DNA of 64,000 nucleotides, taken from Fasciola hepatica (Eukaryota > Platyhelminthes > Trematoda > Plagiorchiida > Fasciolidae). Each line of letters opens with the position of its first letter. Within the stretch, counting starts at the first letter, position 1. The stretch is from positions 2,914,001 through 2,978,000 of the forward strand of contig CANUEZ040000028.1 of NCBI GenBank assembly GCA_948099385.1. The letters run 5' to 3'. Below the pieces are notes generated by a model. The model had not been told where the DNA came from. It saw nothing but the letters and a program-made list of their open reading frames with translations, and did not search any database. This document shows positions 56,053-64,000 of the stretch, one piece after another. The position numbers and the translations under genes are program-made.

Positions 56053-57330
56053 AGTCTTGAAGTATTGGAGTAGTTCACAGGTGCGAGGTTTGAGCCCAAA
56101 TGTTCCCAGTTCTTCTGAGTGTCTCCTTCTCTCCGGTACCACCGAGCTGGAACTGCAACACTTGACAACAAGGGAGCAACATTTTGAAAACAAGAAGTGA
56201 GAGTAGGAATAAATGTTTTTTCCATGTAGTGCACGAGTCCTAAAATTTGATCCTGGATGCATCAAAGCATCACTAATTTTGTAGTTTTATACTTTACACA
56301 GAAGAGCGATTTGCATTAACTCTCGTGAGAGGGGGGAGAATGGATCAATTTATAACTGCGTACATGCAAAAGCGTATATGATTGAAGGCGAGACGTGAAC
56401 ATATAGGGGGAATAATCCAAACGAGGGCGATCGGAGGATTGGCTGGAATTGGCTTTGTTCCCAACCAGTCCACTCTGACCTTATATGCCCCTTTTGAGGA
56501 GGCGTTCCCTACCTTCTGCGAAAGGCTATTCCATAAAGTTATTATTCGGGATGAGAAGAAATGTCGTCGAGCAAAGGTACTTGAGCGGTGTTTAGAGAGT
56601 TCTCCGTGTGTCCTCGTGGGGTGTCCAAGTTCGCCCGAGTGAAAAACTGATCCAATTGGCCTGGTAAGAACAGGTTATGCAGCAGGAATAGGTCTTCCCC
56701 AAAAGCGGCGTGTCCCAAGAGGGTAGAGATTAAGTGGTATTAAATGAACCGGGTTGGGTGGTAGAAAGTAAGCCATGTACCATCTCGGTCGCTTTCCGTT
56801 GAATCCGCTCCAAGATGCCCCTAGCTCTGACGAGGTCAGCGTGTACTTTTCGGCTGCAGTATTCTAAAAGGGGTCGAGTATAAGTTCCTTATAAAAGATT
56901 GAAGTCCCCCCTGGAGATCATCGGAAAAGATCGCCTAATAAGGCTTAGGACTCGGAAGACATTTTCACTAGCTTTCTCTCAGCGGGAGGAGAACGAGAGG
57001 TTACTGAGCAGCCTGGGTTCAAGGATCTCGTATTGATACACTATTAGGATTCGTGTGTTCCTGATTATCTTGAAGAGGCGAGCACGCTTGCAATCACTTA
57101 CTGGGAGGCTCCAGTTGGCTGACCAACGTTTGTCTGAGTCAACGGCCGACTGCAAGGCATCTACACCCGTGTTCCAGGTTGTGACGCCGTCTGCGTGCAT
57201 TGCTATCCTAACTGGAACCACCTCAGGAAGGCCGTTGACGTAAAAAAGGAATGAGAGTGGACCGGGGGCAGCCCTGGGGGACTCGTATATCGATGGGTGC
57301 ATGCTGAGACCAAGGCGTACACACAAGAAC
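56053..57330 (-). mobile_element. CR1-like LINE family B, copy B2, 5'-truncated and decayed
   Basis: The 3' tail starts at 56053 (GTCTTGAAGTATTGG on the plus strand, followed by a GGTGCGAGGTTTGAGCCC block), matching the tails of the other B copies. Going up, decayed frames match FRVL-x-x-I-RRSFP and ILERIQRKATEMVHGL (about 56.8-56.95 kb). The best-preserved part at 56979-57326 reads PGPLSFLFYVNGLPEVVPVR, IAMHADGVTTWNTGVDALQS and RWSANWSLPVSDCKRARL. The catalytic Y-A-D-D has become H-A-D-G. No homology is evident above 57,330. Confidence 0.7.
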
Positions 57331-59149
57331 CGAGGAGGTTAGGTTTTTAAAAAGCTCTCCATGTGTAGCTGGAGGAGGATGGCCAGGAGCCTGTATTGTA
57401 GATTTTGTTGGGCCACTGACTCGCTTCTTTTACTTCAATCCCACGCTGCATTCTCATCTACTACGAACTGCTCCTTACTATGTGATCCTTTGTACCGGGG
57501 AGAAAGACCGTGAGAAGTGCGCGACTAGCGGCTATGATTCAAGGATTATTGCGTAAGGTAACCGAAGGTGACCGCAGTGAAGTAAGTGACTTGTCTGGTT
57601 GCCGAATACCGTCTTTTCTCCGAGCTACTGCAGGTCATACTGGGTGTGTTGTGTTTAACCCAGGGTCAAAAGATAAACAGTGAGAAAACCAGGACGGCAC
57701 TTCTCCTGCGTGAAAGTACCATTGGTACTGTTATCATTCTATTTACCGGTAGTGTTGCTGAGGGTTTCTTAGAGCAAACTTCATTGATTTTTTCTAAAGT
57801 ACCGCGCTTTGGCAACCCCGCTGGTGAAACCTGGTAAGATGGGAGGCAAAGGTTGCGGAGTGAAGTAATGTGCAGCGGCCAACAGCTGTCTTCTGAGGTG
57901 GCATGCACAATGAGTGGTCCCCACGAACCAAAAAATTCCGGCTTGCTTGATGAGGGCGAATATAATACTGCTGACAGTGGTCTTCCCTCGGAAGAAGCAG
58001 TGTGTTCAGCAGGCTGCTGGTGGCCTCGTGGATGTCCGAAGTGCAATATTCATTCTATAAGGTATACTAAGTTAATGCCAACACTGTCTTAGACACTGAC
58101 AAATCAGGATGGGCGAAGGAGTGTGTTCGGAAAAAAGCAAAACGGTAGGTACTACGGAAATGGAAGTGAAGCTTGAGGTATGACGCAGGTTACCAGATGT
58201 CTACCACTCTTGCGACTCAGAAGTGAGCGCCAAAGAACCAGAATCGGCCAAAGTGTTCAGTTCCTTTCAGTCCCACAGCTGTTCGTCGAATTATGGCTAT
58301 TGGCTTTGGAAAGTGGCTCGTATTGCTGGTAAAATTTCCTAAGTGGTTTGTTTCTCACATTTATCGAGAGACCCTGCCCATGCTTCCTAGCACGCCTGTC
58401 GACCACGGTCGATAAATAATTCGTTATTAGGTAATTGCAAGGCTCTCCAAGTCGGATAGTGAGGCAGTGATCGAAGGAGATTTCTATTGGAGTCTTTTTG
58501 TGTTGCGCTGAGGTAGTGTTCGAAAAATGGCGGATTGTCGTTCACATTCAGAGTCTTAGCAAAAAGGGAGTTTTGTACCTTGAAATGTTGAAAATCCCGG
58601 AAAAAGTCGGAAACGTAAATCAGCCTGCATGTTTGGCTGACGTATGTGTTGGATCCTCTTTGTGCACTTACTGAGCCTGTGTGCCTACGGAGTTCTCTTC
58701 CCTGAGTTTTACCTGCCGGAAGCAAATGATTTCCAACGAGGAGAGTAGGAGAAGAGGCCGAAAATCTTAGTGAGTCCGCAGATCCGTAAAAGCACAGGTG
58801 GGCAAGCGAGCTGCATTGGGAATCTATAGCAGCTTAGGGAGTCGCCTTCATCTTTTGCTGTTCTTGTTGGCCAGCAAACAGGCCCCAAGTGTGCAGTAGT
58901 TCTATCAGCTACATTGCAATCCGAGGTTGGCACAAAATTCCAAAGGTGTGCAAAGGCCCAGTACAACTATGTACAACCTATGGCCCAGTCACTCAAAGCG
59001 ATAAGAAGGGCCGTGGATGAGCAGGGTAAGCGTGGAAGTAACGGCAGAAAAAATCTCCGGTGCTCAGAAAGTTCTTCAAGCTGGCACAAAGTGTGGATGC
59101 CGGGAACCATCTGCCACTTCTTGAAGCCCACTGAATTCTATCAGTGGAC
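57331..59149. other. No recognised gene
   Basis: A minus-strand open stretch of 126 codons (57666-58046) and some shorter frames show no motif. The part at 58.9-59.15 kb may be the linker of the LINE fragment that follows (its last residues, FLKPTEFYQWTEM, lead into it), but the similarity is weak. Confidence 0.45.
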
Positions 59150-59370
59150 CGAAATGCCAAAGAACCCATGGAAGTAGAACCAGCCATCAGTCATCTGAAG
59201 CAAAACAAGGCTGCCGGGTCATACGGGATTTGCCCTGCCTCCCTACTTCCGCTGGCAAGCTTAGAGTCCGAAGCGCTGGCACATTTATTCAGCAGGTCTC
59301 TAGCCTCGGCCATGCTACATTCCGAGCGGTTAAAAGCTGAGCAAGAGCCATTTCTCAGGGAAGCAAGGGG
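59150..59370 (+). pseudogene. CR1-like RT start, isolated fragment
   Basis: The plus frame reads ISHLKQNKAAGSYGICPASL followed by LPLASLESEALAHLFSRSLA. This is the K-x-x-G-P-D-G-I-x-P-x-x-L-x-x-x-A block at the start of CR1-type RT, with P-D changed to S-Y. It ends near 59,370, where a different block begins that resembles the linker preceding the RT of family A. Two elements are therefore joined here by insertion or recombination. Confidence 0.5.
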
Positions 59371-59439
59371 GGAATCGCTTCCAATTTCAGGTTCGTCGGC
59401 CCCCTATCGGAGATCTGAAGGTATTTGGGAGAGCCTTAG

Positions 59440-60865
59440 AGATAGGATCAAGAGGCTCGCTGAACGCCACGAAATAACCTCTGTAAGGCAGCTCGGATTG
59501 GTCTGGAAGACCATCCGGATAAAGGAACCTGCTTGGGCCAGGCACCGAAAAGGTGGTAGTCACAGAAGCTACCAGCAATAGTAGGCAGATAGAGCTAAGT
59601 AGGGTAAGATTCCGAACGAATGCAGGAGTACTGGGAGCGTCCGGCCAAAACAGCTAGGTCAAGCCCAAAGATCTATTACAACAATGCCCAGTCCAAGGAG
59701 GTTCTAAGAGTGGCCTCTGATAACGTAAGAGATCCCCAGGGGAGAGCAGCCACCAACAATCTCAAGAAGGCAGGATCCCTCAGGCACCGCTTTCAAAAGG
59801 TGCGAAGATGACACAATGCGATCCCAGGGCTTCAGCGAATCGCTACCCCGGCTGAACCCCGAATACTAGATGAAGCCAATACTGTAAGTGGGGGTACTCA
59901 GGGTTCTGAGCGGCCTGGTAGGGACTGAGGCAGCACGTCCCGACGGTGTCCACCCGGCGATCGTCCAGCCTCTGGCGCAGATTTTGGTCCAGCCGTTGTC
60001 CACACGGTTCAGCACGTCTCTCGACGAATGTTTCTTGCAGCAGGATTGGATCAAGGAGAAGGTCACCCCAATCCACGAAGCCGGGGATAGGGAAACCTGT
60101 CTCAACTATAGGCCCCTTAGTTTAAGGACGGGTATGAAGAGGTTATGGAGTTGGTTTCGCGGGACGGGACTGTTAACCACGTGACTGCACACACGTTGAT
60201 GGCGGCTGACTCGCATGGTTTCGTTCATCAGAGATCCTGCTTGTCAAACCTCAGTCAATCATGGACGAGGTTACTCAAGGGTAAGACAAAAGGTATGGGG
60301 CAGAAGTCTGCCGCCTGGACTTTCAGAGGGCATTTGACTCCGTCAACCACCGTCTGTCGCTGGTTTACTTCGGGACCTTTGGTCTGCCTCTGGAAATCAT
60401 TGCTTGGATCCATAGGCCTACCGCGGGTGGGACTCTTAAAGTCGAGGCCAAGGGTAAAGTATCCCAGCAGGGGTACTTGCTGAGCGGCTTGTCTTAGGGC
60501 TCCGCGCTTGCACATTTGTTTTACATCCTGTTCATAAACGACCTGATCATAGGTTTGAAAAGCCCATGTTTTGCATCTGTACATGATGCAAAGCCAGTTG
60601 GCTATGGAGCAGCGGATTCCGTGCTGCGGGATCTGAGTACAGCGTTTTGCTGGTCGGCGATCTAGGACTTGCCACTAATAGCCACTAAGTGCATCCTCTT
60701 AGCAGACACCGGGGACCTTCAACTGGCTAGGTACCTTGGACAGACCATCGAGCACCCTGGGATCACGAAAGTAAAAAAAGAAAAGGACCTCGGGGAAATC
60801 ATATCGGACAACTTCCGACCCAAGGCGCAGTGCTGTGCTGTCACACAAAAAAGCATTTAGGGAGC
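59440..60865 (+). pseudogene. CR1-like LINE family A, copy A1, RT (part before the B1 insertion)
   Basis: Plus-strand frames give SSPKIYYNNAQSKEVLRVAS and VRDPQGRAATNNLKKAG (linker, 59.66-59.77 kb), TEAARPDGVHPAIVQPLAQI then LDECFLQQDWIKEKVTPIHE (RT fingers, 59.93-60.08 kb), HTLMAADSHGFVHQRSCLSN (60.19 kb), LDFQRAFDSVNHRLSLVYF (first catalytic aspartate, about 60.32 kb) and KVSQQGYLLSGLS. YADD is replaced by a decayed stretch (about 60.57 kb). It ends with KEKDLGEIISDNFRPKAQ (60.78 kb), a post-catalytic block, just before the family B insertion at 60866. Confidence 0.7.
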
Positions 60866-61818
60866 CCATCCTACGCAGCTTCCTTACCGACCGCACCTTT
60901 GTGGTTAAAGTCGGGAATGTTCTGTCTCAACCCTCCCCAGTAACAACTGGGGTCCCCCAAGAGTCGGTCTTAGGTCCTCTTCTTTTCTTGATCTATATAA
61001 ACGTTCTTCCGACAGCCCTTCCTGCGAACATTGCCATGTACGCAGATGATGTAACCCTCTGGAGTTCAAGCGTTGAAGACCTGCTAATTGCAGTTTATGA
61101 AACAAAATGCTGGTCCGAGGATTGGAATCTCCCAGTTATTGATTACAAATGCTTGAGCATGTCTTTCGGCAGAGAGACTGGTCACACGTTTTCCATTAAC
61201 GGAGCAACCATACTGCCAAAAGTTGACCGACACAAGGTGCTCGGTTTCTGGTTAGATTGTAACTTGTTCTTCTCCCGTCATCACCAACTTGTGAGCAAGT
61301 CTGCCTTTCGAGTTCTAAACATGATTCGAAGGTCCTTCCCGCGCATATCTAAGGATGATTTCCCCATAATTTTCGGCACGTATATCCGACTTCTGCTGGA
61401 GTACGGTAGTCGGATAGTGCACTCTTGTCTTGTCCGAAACCGTGAGATCCTAGAAAGAGTTCAACGGGCCCCCACCAAGCCAATAAGGGGTCTATCCCAT
61501 CTACCTTACCCCGTCCGCCTCTCACTCCTCAACCTCTATCCCCTTGATGTAAGACGCGTAAGAGGTGATCTGTTTTTGACGTTCTACCTGTTTGAATCAA
61601 GTCAAAGCGATGGCTTCTTCTCCGTCTGTCCAGCCTCTTCTCTCCGTGGTCACAGCAGAAAAGTTTTCAAACCGAGGCCACGCACTTCACTAAGGATTAA
61701 CGTTTCTAGCTATAGGGTTATTACTATGTGGAATGCACTTCCGGAAGATATTGTTCTCTCGCAGAATAAAACTATCTTCAAGAAAAAGCTGGACCTCTAC
61801 CTAGGTCTCTCCCAATAA
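60835..61818 (+). CDS. CR1-B reverse transcriptase, copy B1, 5'-truncated open frame
   Basis: The family B part starts at about 60866 (ILRSFLTDRTFVVKVGN) and runs without interruption to TAA at 61816-61818. Motifs: TGVPQESVLGPLLFLIYIN (the usual P-Q-G is P-Q-E here), IAMYADDVTLWSSSVEDLL (catalytic YADD intact), HKVLGFWLDCNLFFSRHHQL, FRVLNMIRRSFPRISKDDF, TYIRLLLEYGSRIVHSC, ILERVQRAPTKPIRGLSHLP, and the C-terminal ITMWNALPEDIVLSQNKTIF and KKKLDLYLG. It lacks the endonuclease and the first RT third, so it cannot act alone. The first 10 codons belong to the interrupted A1 element. It is almost identical to the inverted copy at 63040-63999. Confidence 0.85.
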   Translation: MLSHKKAFREPILRSFLTDRTFVVKVGNVLSQPSPVTTGVPQESVLGPLLFLIYINVLPTALPANIAMYADDVTLWSSSVEDLLIAVYETKCWSEDWNLPVIDYKCLSMSFGRETGHTFSINGATILPKVDRHKVLGFWLDCNLFFSRHHQLVSKSAFRVLNMIRRSFPRISKDDFPIIFGTYIRLLLEYGSRIVHSCLVRNREILERVQRAPTKPIRGLSHLPYPVRLSLLNLYPLDVRRVRGDLFLTFYLFESSQSDGFFSVCPASSLRGHSRKVFKPRPRTSLRINVSSYRVITMWNALPEDIVLSQNKTIFKKKLDLYLGLSQ

Positions 61819-62092
61819 TTTCTTTGTCAAAAAAAACAAAATAGTTGTCTTTTATCGCATATATGTTCATGAATGCCGCACCCCCACTCAGCTTAAGACA
61901 CTGTCCACAGTGTGACACTGCATGATGTTATGTGTATCTTGTTTTCGCTGCCACCCCCGCCCCCCTCCCCGGCTTCTTTTTACTTTCGTTTCAGCTTGGT
62001 TGATCCGACAGAAGATCAAAGATTTCCTCAAGAACCATGACAATTGGGCTCAAAGCCTCGAACCCGTGTAGTACTTCAAGACTTCAAGACGT
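60866..62092 (+). mobile_element. CR1-like LINE family B, copy B1
   Basis: A 1,227-bp 5'-truncated insertion inside the family A element A1. The coding part ends at 61818, followed by a 3' UTR of about 270 bp with a C-rich tract (61951-61970) and a tail ending ACTTCAAGACTTCAAGACGT. The short tail of ACTTCAAG units is the kind of 8-bp terminal repeat seen in CR1 elements. A1 sequence resumes right after 62092. The inverted partner is at 62766-63992 with the same length. Confidence 0.85.
61951..61970. other. C-rich/G-rich tract in the CR1-B 3' UTR
   Basis: CCACCCCCGCCCCCCTCCCC on the sense strand. The antisense strand has four G runs of three or more and could form a G-quadruplex. The same tract occurs inverted in the other copy at 62888-62906. 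Confidence 0.7.
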
Positions 62093-62660
62093 CAATACAA
62101 CAGCCTGAGAGAACCGTTGCTTCTGGAAAACCCTGGGTTCTGTAGCCGGGTTGCAAGGCATTCACTCGGCCGAGCCTGGAGTACTGCATCCTGGCTTGGC
62201 GGCCCCTTTAGGTAAAGATCATTGACCTTCCTGAAAGGGGTGCTAAAACGTTTTACAAGGTGGTTCATTGGCCTAAGGGGCCTTACCTATGAGCAGAGGC
62301 TGGAGCAATTGAACTCCCTCGCGCTCAAGCAAAGGGCGCGGAGGCGACCCTGCGGAATCTATCAGGATCCCTAATTGGTTTACTAGTCTCCTGGGGTTAA
62401 TTACACTGATGTCGGCCCTCATCTATCGTACGGACACTAGACGGCACCCACTGGAGTTGGAGGAGGGGAGGGCCTTAAGTCGCCTGAAGATGAATTTCTT
62501 CGCCGTCAGTGGTGTAAACAACTGGAACTGGCTCTCGGTGGAAGTGATTGCAGATAAAACAGTGGTGGAGTTTAAGCGTCGGCTGGACCGCTGCTGTGAC
62601 AGTATTTGCCGAAACTAGCAAGCAGGTTGGCGCCCTACCTATCAATCTTTTTCTTTTTTC
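62093..62660 (+). pseudogene. CR1-like LINE family A, copy A1, C-terminal part after the B1 insertion
   Basis: Frames read CKAFTRPSLEYCILAWRPL (62.15 kb), a decayed R-G-L-x-x-L-P-Y-E-x-R-L block, LIYRTDTRRHPLELEEGRA and RLKMNFFAVSGVNNWNWLSV, then TVVEFKRRLDRCCDSICRN to a stop at 62618. This is the expected C-terminal end of family A: LEYC-Q-AWRP, then D-x-x-R-x-H-x-L-x-x-x-x-x-R, then F-F-x-x-R-V-V-N-x-W-N-x-L-P. It continues the A1 element from the other side of B1. The 62660-62765 sequence, pyrimidine-rich, is probably its 3' UTR. Confidence 0.7.
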
Positions 62661-62765
62661 CTGTCTCTATTACTATGACTACTTTTTCAACTCCCCCTTC
62701 AACCTTCAAACTTCATTAACTCTTACACTCCTCGTTGCCCACTGCCCTTCTACCAGTGCCATCTC

Positions 62766-64000
62766 ACGTCTTGAAGTCTTGAAGTACTACACGGGTTCGA
62801 GGCTTTAAGCCCAATTGTCATGGTTCTTGAGGAAATCTTTGATCTTCTGTCGGATCAACCAAGCTGAAACGAAAGTAAAAAGAAGCCGGGGAGGGGGGCG
62901 GGGGTGGCAGCGAAAACAAGATACACATAACATCATGCAGTGTCACACTGTGGACAGTGTCTTAAGCTGAGTGGGGGTGCGGCATTCATGAACATATATG
63001 CGATAAAAGACAACTATTTTGTTTTTTTTGACAAAGAAATTATTGGGAGAGACCTAGGTAGAGGTCCAGCTTTTTCTTGAAGATAGTTTTATTCTGCGAG
63101 AGAACAATATCTTCCGGAAGTGCATTCCACATAGTAATAACCCTATAGCTAGAAACGTTAATCCTTAGTGAAGTGCGTGGCCTCGGTTTGAAAACTTTTC
63201 TGCTGTGACCACGGAGAGAAGAGGCTGGACAGACGGAGAAGAAGCAATCGCTTTGACTTGATTCAAACAGGTAGAACGTCAAAAACAGATCACCTCTTAC
63301 GCGTCTTACATCAAGGGGATAGAGGTTGAGGAGTGAGAGGCGGACGGGGTAAGGTAGATGGGATAGACCCCTTATTGGCTTGGTGGGGGCCCGTTGAACT
63401 CTTTCTAGGATCTCACGGTTTCGGACAAGACAAGAGTGCACTATCCGACTACCGTACTCCAGCAGAAGTCGGATATACGTGCCGAAAATTATGGGGAAAT
63501 CATCCTTAGATATGCGCGGGAAGGACCTTCGAATCATGTTTAGAACTCGAAAGGCAGACTTGCTCACAAGTTGGTGATGACGGGAGAAGAACAAGTTACA
63601 ATCTAACCAGAAACCGAGCACCTTGTGTCGGTCAACTTTTGGCAGTATGGTTGCTCCGTTAATGGAAAACGTGTGACCAGTCTCTCTGCCGAAAGACATG
63701 CTCAAGCATTTGTAATCATTAACTGGGAGATTCCAATCCTCGGACCAGCATTTTGTTTCATAAACTGCAATTAGCAGGTCTTCAACGCTTGAACTCCAGA
63801 GGGTTACATCATCTGCGTACATGGCAATGTTCGCAGGAAGGGCTGTCGGAAGAACGTTTATATAGATCAAGAAAAGAAGAGGACCTAAGACCGACTCTTG
63901 GGGGACCCCAGTTGTTACTGGGGAGGGTTGAGACAGAACATTCCCGACTTTAACCACAAAGGTGCGGTCGGTAAGGAAGCTACGTATGATGGCCAACATG
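62766..64000 (-). mobile_element. CR1-like LINE family B, second near-identical copy, inverted (B4)
   Basis: It starts with the family B tail (ACGTCTTGAAGTCTTGAAGT on the plus strand) at 62766 and matches B1 base for base in reverse complement through 63992 without indels. I noticed about five substitutions. From 63993 to the window end the two copies differ, so B1 is truncated there while this copy may continue outside the window. The two tails face each other across 673 bp. Confidence 0.9.
63040..63999 (-). CDS. CR1-B reverse transcriptase, copy B4, partial open frame
   Basis: An uninterrupted minus-strand frame, cut by the window edge, ends at TAA 63040-63042. It has the same motifs as the B1 frame (RSFLTDRTFVVKVGN, GVPQESVLGPLLFL, MYADDVTLW, ITMWNALPEDI). 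Two amino-acid differences were seen: V-N-D instead of V-I-D near the L-P-V block, and D-C-F instead of D-G-F. The upstream RT and endonuclease would lie beyond the window, so whether this is a full-length copy cannot be judged. The ATG at the edge is internal to the RT and should not be read as the true start. Confidence 0.85.
   Translation of the reverse strand: MLAIIRSFLTDRTFVVKVGNVLSQPSPVTTGVPQESVLGPLLFLIYINVLPTALPANIAMYADDVTLWSSSVEDLLIAVYETKCWSEDWNLPVNDYKCLSMSFGRETGHTFSINGATILPKVDRHKVLGFWLDCNLFFSRHHQLVSKSAFRVLNMIRRSFPRISKDDFPIIFGTYIRLLLEYGSRIVHSCLVRNREILERVQRAPTKPIRGLSHLPYPVRLSLLNLYPLDVRRVRGDLFLTFYLFESSQSDCFFSVCPASSLRGHSRKVFKPRPRTSLRINVSSYRVITMWNALPEDIVLSQNKTIFKKKLDLYLGLSQ

Noticed and set aside
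1..64000. CRISPR array, operon, prophage or defence system
   Set aside because: No regularly spaced repeats, no cas-like or phage-like proteins, and gene content is eukaryotic retroelement throughout.

Overview
The window looks like intergenic or deeply intronic DNA from a repeat-rich metazoan, most likely a flatworm (tapeworm or fluke). This is inference. It rests on the mix of element families (BEL/Pao, CsRn1-like Gypsy, RTE, several CR1-like LINEs, Mutator-like and EnSpm-like DNA transposons), on introns of about 40 bp inside two transposase remnants, and on the absence of any bacterial-style gene organisation. I found no convincing host protein-coding gene, no rRNA or tRNA gene and no CRISPR array. 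Nearly everything recognisable is transposon-derived, and most of it is broken by stops and frameshifts.

Layout. 0-5 kb: a Gypsy protease scrap, a TTGGGGC-rich repeat (R1), and an EnSpm/CACTA-like transposase remnant interrupted by a small TIR element (R2). 5-12.3 kb: a decayed Gypsy element on the minus strand (protease, RT, RNase H, integrase) whose integrase is split by a 3.8 kb RTE LINE on the plus strand and whose RT holds an unknown insertion of about 300 bp. 12.3-14.2 kb: a Mutator-like transposase with a SWIM finger. 14.5-15.3 kb: a second R1 copy. 17.5-19.7 kb: a CR1-like copy (family B) that kept its endonuclease but lost its RT. 20 kb: a Gypsy gag scrap. 20.4-24.1 kb: little recognisable.

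24.2-35.5 kb: the best-preserved part. A 6,674-bp BEL/Pao element (BEL-1, minus strand) has two 377-bp LTRs that differ at only two adjacent bases and a perfect 5-bp target duplication (GCCGT). It sits inside an older plus-strand BEL/Pao element (BEL-2) just upstream of the BEL-2 protease. A solo LTR of the BEL-1 family, with its own duplication (CCGGG), lies at 42.5 kb inside another LINE remnant.

35.5-52 kb: LINE scraps and diverged noncoding repeats. 52.3-53 kb: a 5'-truncated second RTE copy, nearly identical to the 3' part of the first and sharing its late stop codons. 53.4-64 kb: CR1-like elements of families A and B. The window ends with two nearly identical family B copies facing each other tail to tail, with 1,227-bp arms and a 673-bp spacer; the plus-strand copy is inserted in a family A element.

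How the pieces relate: this is a layered insertion history, not a pathway. The two points most worth following are (a) very young copies whose coding regions are already dead (BEL-1, RTE), which suggests mobilisation in trans, and (b) the convergent CR1-B pair, whose read-through transcripts would fold into a long hairpin.
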